Source of the DNA: Halobacteriovoraceae bacterium
GTDB lineage: Bacteria > Bdellovibrionota > Bacteriovoracia > Bacteriovoracales > Bacteriovoracaceae
DNA length: 64,000 bases
NCBI GenBank assembly: GCA_020635115.1
Contig: JACKAK010000001.1
Span: 372,001-436,000, forward strand
Direction: 5' to 3'
Numbering within the stretch: the stretch's first letter is position 1; each line of letters begins with the position of its first letter. Below the pieces are notes generated by a model that saw only the letters and a list, made by a program, of their open reading frames with translations, did not search any database and had not been told where the DNA came from. Shown in pieces: positions 30,322 through 39,450 of this stretch. The position numbers were made by a program, and so were the translations under genes.

Positions 30322-31290
30322 CTAAAGATACTCAAAGGAAAAACCAATGCCGTATGACATTCCTTTAACTGAAAGATTTTCATTCTTAAAACCATTATAA
30401 ACATTCATTCGAGCAATTAAATTGAGAAACATACCAGTAATGTCAAACTGATCATACATTTTCTGTCCATCATTTACCCAAATTTTATTTAAATTGATTT
30501 TAAATCTCCCTTCTGCATAATAACCTGTGCCGATTTGCTTGTAGGTCTTATCTGAGTCTTCATCATCTAAATCTGTTCTATTTTGCCAAACTCCAAGAGC
30601 ACTAGCACCACCAACAAACGAGAGTTTTAACCAATTGTAAAGAGGGAGTTCGACACCAAGACCAATATCAAGTGGTAGAGTCCACAGAAATAGGCTTGTT
30701 CTGCTACTTACAGTACTTGCAGAATCTGCAAATCGAGCATGACCTTTATTGTATCCTAGTCCCATTTGTACATTTAAAGTCATCTCAATATATGAACGAA
30801 AAAGAAAATAATCAAAGCCGAATTTAAGCATGGCCGGAAACTCTGGATCAGAGGCGTCTTCGCGAAAAACCTTGTTGAAAAGATCATTGGTTGAGGTGTA
30901 ATCGAAAGTATCTTTAAATAAAGAGAAACTAAAAATTTTGCTTCCTGAATATTCGTATTCAGCATAGAGTTTTCTATTGTTAATCGTTGGATAATTTGAA
31001 TTTGTATTTATAACACCAGGAGGAAGTACTCCAATTTGTTTTTTTGATTTTGGATTTTTAATAATTTTTTCTGATTCTTCTTTGCCAAGTTGATTTGTAA
31101 CAGAAGCATCTTTATTGATCTTGGGGTAATTTTTTATCTCTTTAGTTTTGGAAGGGTCGAAATTCTTGTACATCCTATCAAATACAGACGTATCTTTAAT
31201 TTGTCCGCCAAGATATTGATCGGCAAAGCTAACTGCAGGAATGGCGAAAAATAATATTAGATAAAATCTAGTTTTCCCATCTAAGTACAT
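30322..31290 (-). CDS. Probable outer-membrane beta-barrel protein, hypothetical
   Basis: 322 residues from ATG 31290 (GAGGTG nine bases upstream; an earlier GTG at 31302 lies inside that site). A signal peptide (FYLILFFAIPAVSFA) is followed by a Lys/Asn-rich linker of about 80 residues, then alternating polar/hydrophobic strands with many aromatic residues (KIFSFSLFKDTFDYTS, RSYIEMTLNVQMGLGYN, LKLSFVGGASALGVWQN) and a last strand ending in a terminal FEYL, the kind of C-terminal signal used by the BAM machinery. The exact family is not recognised. It overlaps pssA by 23 bases. Confidence 0.7.
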   Translation of the reverse strand: MYLDGKTRFYLILFFAIPAVSFADQYLGGQIKDTSVFDRMYKNFDPSKTKEIKNYPKINKDASVTNQLGKEESEKIIKNPKSKKQIGVLPPGVINTNSNYPTINNRKLYAEYEYSGSKIFSFSLFKDTFDYTSTNDLFNKVFREDASDPEFPAMLKFGFDYFLFRSYIEMTLNVQMGLGYNKGHARFADSASTVSSRTSLFLWTLPLDIGLGVELPLYNWLKLSFVGGASALGVWQNRTDLDDEDSDKTYKQIGTGYYAEGRFKINLNKIWVNDGQKMYDQFDITGMFLNLIARMNVYNGFKNENLSVKGMSYGIGFSFEYL

Positions 31291-32035
31291 CTGATAATTC
31301 ACCTCTGTGAAATAAAAAATAAATCACACTTCCAACTACATATAAATTTATAAATAGTATGAAAGTGAATGTTTCATAAATCGCAGTGAGACACATTACA
31401 AACAAGATTATTGCAAAGGTCTGCTTTTTATGTTTTCGCACCCATTCTGAATTCTTAAATGATGGAAATGGGAAGCTTGTAATCATTAATATAGAATATA
31501 TAAATACATAGATTGCAACCGGAATGTTATATTTTAGTAAAATTGGAAATTCGGTAGTTAAAAGTACAAGACCTATAATGGCAATAGCTGCTGATGGTAT
31601 GGGAAGACCTTGAAAATAATTTGAATCTACTTTTGATATATTGGCATTGAATCTTGCAAGCCTCAATGCTCCGCATAGCAAGTATATAAATGCCACCAGT
31701 ATTCCAATGCGTCCAAGCGGTTTTAGAAATTGGTGATAAATTATTAGTGAAGGTGCTACTCCAAATGAGATTACATCAGAGATTGAATCAAATTCTTCTC
31801 CAAAGTGGGATTGAGTACCGGTAAGTCTAGCGATACGGCCGTCAACACTATCAAAAATACTACCAAGGATAAGTATGATTGATGCATAATAATACGAACC
31901 TTTAAGTCCCAAAAGAATGGACATAAACCCACAGGCCATATTTAGTGCTGTAAAAATATTAGGTAGGAAAAATACAAGTTTTGATTTTTTGGTTCTAGAA
32001 TCTTGATCGGCCAATTCTTCCGATGGACTATTCAT
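31268..32035 (-). CDS. pssA: CDP-diacylglycerol-serine O-phosphatidyltransferase
   Basis: 255 residues, integral membrane enzyme of the CDP-alcohol phosphatidyltransferase family; makes phosphatidylserine from CDP-diacylglycerol and serine. The signature D-G-x2-A-R-x8-G-x3-D-x3-D is met in DGRIARLTGTQSHFG followed by EEFDSISD (about 57-79). Six to eight hydrophobic segments. It follows the decarboxylase gene by nine bases, so synthesis of phosphatidylserine and its conversion to phosphatidylethanolamine are encoded together, downstream of cdsA, which makes the common precursor. Confidence 0.95.
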   Translation of the reverse strand: MNSPSEELADQDSRTKKSKLVFFLPNIFTALNMACGFMSILLGLKGSYYYASIILILGSIFDSVDGRIARLTGTQSHFGEEFDSISDVISFGVAPSLIIYHQFLKPLGRIGILVAFIYLLCGALRLARFNANISKVDSNYFQGLPIPSAAIAIIGLVLLTTEFPILLKYNIPVAIYVFIYSILMITSFPFPSFKNSEWVRKHKKQTFAIILFVMCLTAIYETFTFILFINLYVVGSVIYFLFHRGELSDVLRWEN

Positions 32036-32044
32036 AATTATTCC

Positions 32045-32719
32045 TTATTCTAATGATCCTTTCCTATTGGCCAAAATGGTTTCAGTAGATTTAACCCACT
32101 CACCCTGTTGCACAATTATCTCATAATTCACAGGAATGTATATTAGGACAGATCCGCCCAATGGAAAAAAGCCTAAGTTTGCTTGTCGGTTTCCCCTATC
32201 TCCAGGCAATGACCAAACTTGCGCAGCTCCACCAAAAGGGCATTGGACAAATTGTAATGCAAAATACTCAGAAAATTTGTTTAAAAAACGAACATATTGC
32301 CCATTGGTACGATTATCTCCTTCTAAAGTTATTTTGAAAAATCCAGACCTAAAGACTTTTGTAGGAAATGGGGTGTCCCGCCTATCGAAAACCTCTGCAC
32401 TCATGGGTAGATAGATGCCACTATTTTGCCCCCAATAATTAGCGATTCGAATGACTTGGTAAGAAACTTTATCATCCTCAATCCTGACATTTTTAGAAAT
32501 TGATATTATTCGGCCATCTATAGGTGAATAGAAAAAATCTCTTTTGGAAATTAGCGGATCTGTATTGAGTTTTGTATTTTTTTTTCGAAATAAAAAAAGA
32601 AAAAGACAATAAAGAGAGAAAACAAATAGAAAGTGAAAGATTGTTAAAAAAAGAAGGCACAGCAAAAAAAGGGCAATAAATTTATAGTGGGTGGTTTTTT
32701 TTAAGTAAAACTGAAACAT
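32045..32719 (-). CDS. psd: Phosphatidylserine decarboxylase-like protein, catalytic His not evident
   Basis: 224 residues: two N-terminal membrane segments (to about residue 45), then a decarboxylase-type domain with SPIDGRIISI (about 66-75; the conserved Asp of PSD), GIYLPMSAEVFDRRDTP and a C-terminal FPLGGSVLIYIP (about 180-191) in which the Gly-Ser bond would be the self-cleavage site that makes the pyruvoyl group. In known enzymes the middle motif reads like M-S-x-x-D-V-H and supplies a catalytic histidine; here that His position is Phe. Family membership is supported by the neighbour pssA, but activity is uncertain. No clear ribosome site before the ATG. Confidence 0.8.
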   Translation of the reverse strand: MFQFYLKKTTHYKFIALFLLCLLFLTIFHFLFVFSLYCLFLFLFRKKNTKLNTDPLISKRDFFYSPIDGRIISISKNVRIEDDKVSYQVIRIANYWGQNSGIYLPMSAEVFDRRDTPFPTKVFRSGFFKITLEGDNRTNGQYVRFLNKFSEYFALQFVQCPFGGAAQVWSLPGDRGNRQANLGFFPLGGSVLIYIPVNYEIIVQQGEWVKSTETILANRKGSLE

Positions 32720-32757
32720 AAAAAGAAGATACCACGTGTTGGCCCTCAGTGAAATTA

Positions 32758-33372
32758 TTATTTAATAGAAGGTTTAAATTCTTCTTCGATATCACGAAAA
32801 TAATATGGTGATCTACGTAATTTTTGTATGAGAAGCATTTTAAAGAAGTTTTGCGAATTATTTTTGACTAATTCAAAAATACTAGAAGTACTTAAATTAT
32901 CAAGATTATTGCAAGTAAAAATTTCTAAGTTTGACTTTTGGTACTGGACATAAAATTCTTGTAGATCAGAATGTGCAAAGATCTCTTTATGTTCTTTTCC
33001 ATCGTTCCAAATGTAGGAAAAGTATTCTTTTTTAAAAGCATTCTCGATCCAGACATAAGAATTTTTTCCGCACAATCTAGGAACTTCAAAATGGTAAAAT
33101 GAAAATACGTCGATGGACTCATTTTCTAATGTTTTAGCCAGTCCTTCTGAAACTCTCATTCCTGTATATGAACCAGGGCCTGAACAAGTAAACAATGCCT
33201 TTATCTCACTCATTTTACAGTTGTGATTTTTAAGAAGTTCGTAAGTTCGTTCATGGAGAGAGTCAGATGTTTTGCGATTTTGGGTTTCTAAGAAATCAAT
33301 CCACTGAAGGTTTTCGGAAAGAAGTCCAAGTTTAAGTTCATTTGTTGTATCAATGTAAAGATAAATACTCAT
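32758..33372 (-). CDS. tsaB: tRNA threonylcarbamoyladenosine biosynthesis protein TsaB
   Basis: 204 residues, somewhat shorter than the usual 225-235. ASKHA-fold partner of TsaD in making the t6A modification of tRNAs reading ANN codons. The N terminus YLYIDTTNELKLGLL and the segment CSGPGSYTGMRVSEGLAKTL (about 81-100) are characteristic of TsaB. The C-terminal part, which differs much between species, is poorly conserved. It lies five bases behind rseP in the core operon. Confidence 0.9.
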   Translation of the reverse strand: MSIYLYIDTTNELKLGLLSENLQWIDFLETQNRKTSDSLHERTYELLKNHNCKMSEIKALFTCSGPGSYTGMRVSEGLAKTLENESIDVFSFYHFEVPRLCGKNSYVWIENAFKKEYFSYIWNDGKEHKEIFAHSDLQEFYVQYQKSNLEIFTCNNLDNLSTSSIFELVKNNSQNFFKMLLIQKLRRSPYYFRDIEEEFKPSIK

Positions 33373-33377
33373 ATCGT

Positions 33378-34916
33378 TTAAAAAAAGTTGTTGAAATCAT
33401 TAAATAGTGCCACAAAAGTCAGAACGAGCAGTAAGGACAAACCAAATTGCTGGGCCATCATCATTTTTTTTCTTGATAGAGGTCCTTTATTGATAATTTC
33501 ACATACAATAAACATTATATGCCCTCCATCCAAGACAGGGATTGGCAATAGGTTAATCATCCCGAGATGAACTGAAATCAATGCCATGATTTGAAAAAAA
33601 TACGTCAAGCTTATGTGGAAATAATCTGAGGCAACTTTTCCAATGGCCACTGGCCCACCAACTGATTTAATTGACACTTTGCCAGTTACTAAGTTTTTAA
33701 TCCCTGTAAAAATTTTGGTTGATGATTTCGTTGTTTCTAAAAAAGCACCAGTCAAAGAACCAAAAAAGCCTTTAGGAGGTGTTTTTATTCGATTAGGTTC
33801 AACAATTATAGCAGCACTACTAATTCCAAAAACTTTTACGTCTTTGTCCCCTCTTTTTTCAATTATTGGAGTAAGTTTAAAATTAATCATTTTTCCATTA
33901 CGAATTACTTTTAAATCAACTGGGGAAGAGTCTAATTTTTGAACTCTTTCACTGAAAGATTCGAATCCATAAATTCTTTTTTCGTTGAGAGAGTAGATCA
34001 GGTCTCCTCCCTCGATACCGGCAGAGTAAGCAGGATATCCTTTTACAGATCGTTTGATGACGAGATCATTTGTAAAATATTTTTTATCTATAAGCTGTTG
34101 TCTTAAGTTTGTTGATTCAAATTCATCAATTTTATTATTGTTTTTATCAAATAATTGAACTTTATTAACATTCTTGAGTTGGGCGTAAAAGGAAATTAAT
34201 TCAAAAGGAATTTCGTTTCCATTTACTTTTAAAGAATAACTCTCACCTTTTTCATTAAAGATAATAGGAGATATAAAAAAAGCAGGATATTTGGCGAATT
34301 CAAATAGAAAATCTTTGCTGCTCATGTTTACTGGAATTTTGATTTCTTCACCAAATCTAATGATCGTCATTGTTTGTATTATTTCTGTACCATCAACTGC
34401 AATATCAGTAGGGTAAATTAGCCCATGGCCATTGACCTTATTGATAACATCTCCGGACATAAAACCTTTTTCATATAGTAAAGAATTTTGCTCAATCACA
34501 CCCAATCGAATTTCTGGAACTTCTTCTCCATTAAAGAGAAGTCCAAAGAAGAGAATATAGGCCAGAATGAAATTTGCAAGAGGTCCACCAAAAACAACCC
34601 AAAATCTTTCCCTTTTTGTTTTGTAGGTATAAGCATACTTTCTTTGATCTAATGGAATATTTTCCATTGTAAATGGATCATCTCCATACATTTTAACATA
34701 TCCACCAAGAGGAATGGCAGAAAACGCGTATTGAGTTTCTGAACGTTTCCACTTAAAAATCTTTGGCCCAAATCCAATTGAGAACACCTCAACTCTAACT
34801 CCGAAAAGCCTCGCAAATATAAAATGTCCTAATTCATGAAAGAAGACTAATGGACATAAAAACATAATAAATATTGCGATTCTCTCAACATATACAGGCA
34901 TCATTTCAATAGTCAT
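33378..34916 (-). CDS. rseP: Site-2 intramembrane zinc protease RseP
   Basis: 512 residues, M50 metalloprotease of the inner membrane. The zinc-binding motif HELGH is at about residue 26 in the first membrane segment, the third ligand is in LLPIPVLDGGHIMF near 465, and a PDZ domain is visible around GYPAYSAGIEGGDLIYS (about 296-312). It cleaves membrane-bound anti-sigma factors and leftover signal peptides in other bacteria; the substrate here is unknown. AAGGAT precedes the start. In many bacteria dxr lies between cdsA and rseP; here only 18 bases separate them. Confidence 0.95.
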   Translation of the reverse strand: MTIEMMPVYVERIAIFIMFLCPLVFFHELGHFIFARLFGVRVEVFSIGFGPKIFKWKRSETQYAFSAIPLGGYVKMYGDDPFTMENIPLDQRKYAYTYKTKRERFWVVFGGPLANFILAYILFFGLLFNGEEVPEIRLGVIEQNSLLYEKGFMSGDVINKVNGHGLIYPTDIAVDGTEIIQTMTIIRFGEEIKIPVNMSSKDFLFEFAKYPAFFISPIIFNEKGESYSLKVNGNEIPFELISFYAQLKNVNKVQLFDKNNNKIDEFESTNLRQQLIDKKYFTNDLVIKRSVKGYPAYSAGIEGGDLIYSLNEKRIYGFESFSERVQKLDSSPVDLKVIRNGKMINFKLTPIIEKRGDKDVKVFGISSAAIIVEPNRIKTPPKGFFGSLTGAFLETTKSSTKIFTGIKNLVTGKVSIKSVGGPVAIGKVASDYFHISLTYFFQIMALISVHLGMINLLPIPVLDGGHIMFIVCEIINKGPLSRKKMMMAQQFGLSLLLVLTFVALFNDFNNFF

Positions 34917-34934
34917 GAATTATATCCTTTTCAA

Positions 34935-35771
34935 TTAAGGTTTTACGGATAGTATAAAACCATATGTAAAAAGCGCAAAAAAGGGCGCTACAAACAGTAA
35001 ACTGTCTATCCTATCATACACCCCACCATGCCCAGGAATCAAAGAAGAACTGTCTTTAATCGAAAACTGACGTTTTATTTTTGATTGGATAAGATCTCCA
35101 ATTTGAGATAACAGCCCGAAAATACAGTATGTCACAAATAATTGAATATTTGATCTATTAAATGTTAAGAATGTGACAATAAAAGCAGTTAATCCAGATG
35201 TAAGCATTCCTCCAATCAGGCCTTCAATTGTCTTATTAGGACTAACTTCTGGCCAAAGTTTTTTATTTCCAAAGTTCTTACCAAAAAACCATGCCCCTGT
35301 GTCCATTCCAAAATTAATCATAAAAAGAATTAAAGTTAATTTTCTCCAAACATCAAAATGAAAAATAGTACTCAAAGCTATAAATGAGCTGCTTACGTAA
35401 ATGCTTGGCGCAATTGGAAACTTTCTAACTAGATCTTCAATAAATGTCTTTTCAATATCTGAAGCAAAAAGATAGATAATAAGTAATAGATTTAAGAAAA
35501 TTGCAAAATTTATAATATATTGTTTATAAATGTCTTCTGCACCAAAAAAATTAACATAAATAAAACTAACGATTAAAATTAATTGCCCAAAAAAATAACT
35601 TTTTGAGAACCTTTGCTTCGCTAAAAAATTCGTATAAAATTCATCGAGTGTAATCATTCCAATAGTTAAAATTAGTCCTAATGTCGCTCCTGATCCCAAG
35701 TAGATACAGACTCCTAGTATAGAAACTAACACTAGTGCTGAAATAATTCTAAGCTGAGTATTACTTTTCAT
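34935..35771 (-). CDS. cdsA: Phosphatidate cytidylyltransferase
   Basis: 278 residues with about seven hydrophobic segments; makes CDP-diacylglycerol from phosphatidic acid and CTP, the substrate of pssA further along the operon. The C-terminal signature of the family is complete: SKIKRQFSIKDSSSL followed by IPGHGGVYDRIDSLL (about 233-262). Also visible: SPNKTIEGLIGG. Immediately follows uppS (one base between stop and start). Confidence 0.96.
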   Translation of the reverse strand: MKSNTQLRIISALVLVSILGVCIYLGSGATLGLILTIGMITLDEFYTNFLAKQRFSKSYFFGQLILIVSFIYVNFFGAEDIYKQYIINFAIFLNLLLIIYLFASDIEKTFIEDLVRKFPIAPSIYVSSSFIALSTIFHFDVWRKLTLILFMINFGMDTGAWFFGKNFGNKKLWPEVSPNKTIEGLIGGMLTSGLTAFIVTFLTFNRSNIQLFVTYCIFGLLSQIGDLIQSKIKRQFSIKDSSSLIPGHGGVYDRIDSLLFVAPFFALFTYGFILSVKP

Positions 35772-35772
35772 T

Positions 35773-36555
35773 CTAAACTTTTGTTAATTCACTGAGGTCT
35801 GTTTTAGTTTTTTTTGCTAATTCTCTTGAAGACAAAAGACCATCGCAAGGCCCAATTGTCCCAAATCTGCGTTCCCTTTGCGAAACATATTGGATAATCT
35901 TTCTGAACTCATTTGCTCCGAAATCAGGCCATTGTGTTTCAGTGAAATAAAGTTCACTATAAGCAATTTGCCAAATCAAAAAGTTTGATACTCTTTGATC
36001 CCCACCGGTTCGGATGAGTAGATCTATTTCTTTAAGCTCAGGTTGATAAAGATATTTCTGAAGTTGATCTTCTGTAATCAGTTTGTTTGGGTTTTTAACT
36101 ATAAAACTATTTATAGCATCAATAATTTCTTTTCTTCCACCATAATTAAAAGCAAAAGTCAGCTTCAGTCCGTTAAAGTCTCTTGTGGAATCTTCAAGAT
36201 CTTTAATTAGCTTTTGGGTTTCAGATGGTAATCTTGAAATATCCCCCATCACTCTAAAACGAATCTGATTTGATAAAATTTTATTGCGTTCTTTATTCAG
36301 AAATTTTTTTAATAATTTAAAAAGCGTCGTCACTTCAAGATAGGGCCTGGACCAATTTTCAGTAGAAAATGCATAAAGAGTAAGTGAGTCTAATTTTAGA
36401 TTGGAGGCCTCTTCAACTATTTCTGTGACAATTGCAGAACCTCTAACATGTCCCCAAACTCTTTCATGAGCACGTGACTGCGCCCATCTACCATTTCCAT
36501 CCATTATGATAGCTACATGTTTAGGGACTGCAAAATAATTATTCTTATTATCCAT
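35773..36555 (-). CDS. uppS: (Di-trans,poly-cis)-undecaprenyl-diphosphate synthase
   Basis: 260 residues. Makes the C55 carrier lipid precursor for peptidoglycan and surface polysaccharides. The start HVAIIMDGNGRWAQSR carries the catalytic Asp; TLYAFSTENWSRP and the C-terminal LLIRTGGDQRVSNFLIWQ with YSELYFTETQWPDF complete the family pattern (the common RTSGEQR is RTGGDQR here). The start codon touches the frr stop, consistent with coupled translation. Confidence 0.97.
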   Translation of the reverse strand: MDNKNNYFAVPKHVAIIMDGNGRWAQSRAHERVWGHVRGSAIVTEIVEEASNLKLDSLTLYAFSTENWSRPYLEVTTLFKLLKKFLNKERNKILSNQIRFRVMGDISRLPSETQKLIKDLEDSTRDFNGLKLTFAFNYGGRKEIIDAINSFIVKNPNKLITEDQLQKYLYQPELKEIDLLIRTGGDQRVSNFLIWQIAYSELYFTETQWPDFGANEFRKIIQYVSQRERRFGTIGPCDGLLSSRELAKKTKTDLSELTKV

Positions 36556-37112
36556 TAAACTGTTAAAATCTCTTTTTCTTTAGCGTTAATAATTTCATCG
36601 ACTTTTTTTATAAAATCATCTGTAATTTTTTGGATTTCTGTCTGTAATTTTTTTGACTCATCCTCTGACACTTCCTTGGCCTTTTCAGCTTTCTTCACTC
36701 TTTCATTTTCATCACGTCTTGAGTTTCGAATGGCAACTCTTGCATCCTCTCCAATTTTTTTGACATCCCTAACTTGTTCCTTACGTCTTTCTTCAGTAAG
36801 AGCAGGAAAGGGAATTCTAATTAGATTCCCATCATTAGATGGAGTGAGCCCAAGGTTAGCATTTATTATTGATCTCTCAATTTCAGGAATCATCGTTTTG
36901 TCAAAGGGTTGAATTTGAAGCAATCTGGCCTCAGGACTACTTACTTGCCCAACTTGGACTATTGGTGTTGCTGAACCATAGTAATCAACTTTTACACCAT
37001 CAAGAACCGCCGCCGATGCTCGTCCAGTTCTAACCTTAGTCAATTGAAACTTTAAAGAATCAATCGATTTTCCCATGCTTTCATTTAAATCACTTTTAAT
37101 TTTATCAAGCAT
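36555..37112 (-). CDS. frr: Ribosome recycling factor
   Basis: 185 residues, the normal size. Splits post-termination ribosomes together with EF-G. Recognised by LTKVRTGRASAAVLDGVKVD (about 26-45), the hinge and the RIPFPALTEERRKEQ segment (about 103-117), and the KKVDEIINAKEKEIL tail. I start at ATG 37112 because GAGGGAAG lies eight bases upstream; a GTG six bases earlier is inside that spacing. It overlaps pyrH by a few bases. Confidence 0.97.
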   Translation of the reverse strand: MLDKIKSDLNESMGKSIDSLKFQLTKVRTGRASAAVLDGVKVDYYGSATPIVQVGQVSSPEARLLQIQPFDKTMIPEIERSIINANLGLTPSNDGNLIRIPFPALTEERRKEQVRDVKKIGEDARVAIRNSRRDENERVKKAEKAKEVSEDESKKLQTEIQKITDDFIKKVDEIINAKEKEILTV

Positions 37113-37842
37113 TTTCACTTCCCTCTGAAATTAGTTTATTTGTAACTATTGTTCCGATTTTATCTCCAATGACTACTTTCTGCATATTCCCTTGTGCAAA
37201 CATGTCAAAAACAATGATATCAATACCATTGTCCATACAAAGAGTTATGGCCGTAGAATCCATAACCTTTATCTCTTTGTTTAATACCTCAATGAACTTG
37301 AGTTGATCAAACTTTTTAGCATTTTGGTGAATCATTGGATCTCTATCATAAATTCCGTCAACTTTTGTTGCCTTCATTATTACATCTGCGTCAATTTCAT
37401 TTGCTCTTAGTGCTGCAGCTGTGTCTGTTGTAAAATAAGGATTTCCAGTTCCTGCAGCAAATATAACAACCCTGCGTTTTTCCAAATGCCTTACTGCACG
37501 TCTTCTTATATAAGGCTCTGCAATTTCTTTCATTTCAATGGCCGTAAGGACTCTAGTATGTACATCGTACCTTTCCAACCCATCTTGCAAAGCAAGTGCA
37601 TTAATTACAGTTGCCAGCATCCCCATATGATCAGAGGTTGTTCTATCCATGCCTTTTGTGGCCCCTGCAACCCCCCTATGGATATTTCCACCTCCAATAA
37701 CAATAGCGATTTCAACGCCCATGTCATAAAGGGCCTTAATTTCTTTACATAGTTTTTCTAGAATTTCTTGTGAAATTCCAGATTTATCTGTTCCCGCCAA
37801 GGCCTCCCCTGACAATTTCAGTAAAACTCTCTTATATTTCAT
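37105..37842 (-). CDS. pyrH: Uridylate kinase
   Basis: 245 residues, amino-acid-kinase-fold UMP kinase that makes UDP in pyrimidine nucleotide synthesis. Visible: KRVLLKLSGEALAG at the N terminus, IVIGGGNIHRG (about 46-56), the MDRTTSDHMGMLATVINAL segment, and GTGNPYFTTDTAAALRA (about 131-147). Standard position between tsf and frr. A small inverted repeat (ACCCT/AGGGT) lies just before the start codon and could influence initiation. Confidence 0.97.
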   Translation of the reverse strand: MKYKRVLLKLSGEALAGTDKSGISQEILEKLCKEIKALYDMGVEIAIVIGGGNIHRGVAGATKGMDRTTSDHMGMLATVINALALQDGLERYDVHTRVLTAIEMKEIAEPYIRRRAVRHLEKRRVVIFAAGTGNPYFTTDTAAALRANEIDADVIMKATKVDGIYDRDPMIHQNAKKFDQLKFIEVLNKEIKVMDSTAITLCMDNGIDIIVFDMFAQGNMQKVVIGDKIGTIVTNKLISEGSENA

Positions 37843-37910
37843 GACATCACCCTATTTTGAGGGTCGAAGATAAATCGCAAAATCGAGTATCCGCGACCAT
37901 TTTTACTGCA

Positions 37911-37938
37911 CAAAAAAAAGGGGCCGTACGGCCCCTTT
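37911..37938 (-). terminator. Rho-independent terminator after tsf
   Basis: A near-perfect palindrome (AAAGGGGCCGTACGGCCCCTTT, split here as AAAGGGGCCG and CGGCCCCTTT, 37918-37938) is followed on the minus strand by a T run (37912-37919). It lies 18 bases past the tsf stop and separates rpsB-tsf from pyrH and the genes beyond, at least partly. Confidence 0.88.
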
Positions 37939-37956
37939 AATTTAAGTTTTTCGATC

Positions 37957-38607
37957 TTATTGTTGAGCAGTCATTTTGGCAACTTCATCTGCCAAATTGT
38001 CCTCTTTCTTTTCAATTCCTTCACCAAGATTGTAGCGAACAAATCTTCTTACAGAAAGTTTCTCTCCAATTTTTAGAGTTGCTTCATTTATCAACTCTCC
38101 AACTGTCATTTCAGGATTTTTCACAAAATCTTGCTCCAGCAAGCAGACTTCTTTAGCAAGTTTAGAAAGTTTTCCCTCAACAATTTTCGGAATCATATTC
38201 TCAGGTTTTCCTTGCTCTTTCAATTGACCAGCATAGATCTCTGCTTCTTTCTTTTTAAAATTCTCGTCAATATCATCTGCATTGATAAACTTAGGATCTG
38301 ATGCCGCGATATGCATTGCAATGTCTTTTGCTAAATTCTGGAATTCTTCATTCTTTCCAACAAAATCCGTTTCACAGTTTACTTCTACCATAACTCCGAT
38401 TTTTCCACCGTGTATATATGAAGCAATTGTTCCTTCGGCCGCAATACGACTCTGTTTTTTTGCAACTGCCGCTAGACCTTTCTTTCTTAAATAGTCTATG
38501 GCCTTATCCATATCTCCACCATTTTCAGAGAGGGCCTTCTTGCAGTCCATCATCCCTGCACCAGTTTTTTCTCTTAATTCTTTTACAGCTCCAGCAGTAA
38601 TTGTCAT
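37957..38607 (-). CDS. tsf: Elongation factor Ts
   Basis: 216 residues, shorter than the E. coli protein (283) and similar in size to the compact form in some other bacteria. Exchanges GDP for GTP on EF-Tu. The N-terminal KELREKTGAGMMDCKKALS (about 8-26), KGLAAVAKKQSRIAAEG and VEVNCETDFVGKNEEF (about 73-88) are the classical signatures. Ends in a short Lys/Glu-rich tail. 41 bases after rpsB and followed by its own terminator. Confidence 0.97.
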   Translation of the reverse strand: MTITAGAVKELREKTGAGMMDCKKALSENGGDMDKAIDYLRKKGLAAVAKKQSRIAAEGTIASYIHGGKIGVMVEVNCETDFVGKNEEFQNLAKDIAMHIAASDPKFINADDIDENFKKKEAEIYAGQLKEQGKPENMIPKIVEGKLSKLAKEVCLLEQDFVKNPEMTVGELINEATLKIGEKLSVRRFVRYNLGEGIEKKEDNLADEVAKMTAQQ

Positions 38608-38648
38608 GATTTTGTCCTTAATTTGATGATTATTTAATATCCTAAAAA

Positions 38649-39440
38649 TTACTCTTCAGTTGATTCTTCTTGTAAGTCGATATCATTTTCATATTTATTA
38701 ATGATTTCACTTTCCAAAGCAGCATCTCTTTCAGCAAATTCTGCATTTGCATTTCCTCTTGAACCAGCTCCTTCATTCACAGAACTTGCAAAATATTCAG
38801 CAAAAAGAGTCACTGATTTAATTGCATCATCATTTCCTGGAACGACATAATCAATTCCTGTCGGATCACAGTTTGTATCTGTAACTGCAATAACCGGAAT
38901 ACCAAGAGTATTAGCTTCTTTAATAGCGATTCTTTCATTACTTGGATCTACAATAAAGATAGCTCCTGGAACTTTTCTCATATCCTTAATCCCACCAATG
39001 TTTCTCTCTAACTTTATAACTTCTTTATCTATTTTTGATCTTTCTTTCTTAGTGAGTAAACCAAAGTCTCCAGTTTCTTTCATTTTTTCAACTTTTCTAA
39101 GTTTATCAATCGAAAGTGCAATCGTTTTATAGTTTGTAAGCATACCACCAAGCCATCTGTGAGTTACATGAAATGCACCACATTTTTCAGCTGCTTCCCT
39201 AACAACACCTGACGCTTGTCTTTTTGTTCCTACGAAAAGAATTGGCTTTCCTTCAGAAGCTGTTTTTTTCATAAAGTTGAATGCTTTTTCAGCAAGTGGA
39301 ATTGTTTTACCAAGATCAATGATATATATACCATTCCTCTCTCCATAGACATATTTCTTCATCTTAGGATTCCATTTTTGTGTTTGGTGACCAAAATGTG
39401 CACCGGCCTTTAGCAATTCTTTCAACTCTAACTTTGCCAT
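38649..39440 (-). CDS. rpsB: 30S ribosomal protein S2
   Basis: 263 residues. Recognised by LLKAGAHFGHQTQKWNPKMK near the N terminus, YIIDLGKTIPLAEKAFNF, ILFVGTKRQASGVVREAAE, HRWLGGMLTNYKTI and IPVIAVTDTNCDPTGIDYV. The C-terminal tail is acidic. Ribosome site AGGAGAAAAG directly before the ATG. A structured leader (39451-39523) precedes it and may serve autoregulation by S2, as is known for rpsB in other bacteria; see that entry. Confidence 0.98.
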   Translation of the reverse strand: MAKLELKELLKAGAHFGHQTQKWNPKMKKYVYGERNGIYIIDLGKTIPLAEKAFNFMKKTASEGKPILFVGTKRQASGVVREAAEKCGAFHVTHRWLGGMLTNYKTIALSIDKLRKVEKMKETGDFGLLTKKERSKIDKEVIKLERNIGGIKDMRKVPGAIFIVDPSNERIAIKEANTLGIPVIAVTDTNCDPTGIDYVVPGNDDAIKSVTLFAEYFASSVNEGAGSRGNANAEFAERDAALESEIINKYENDIDLQEESTEE

Positions 39441-39450
39441 CTTTTCTCCT

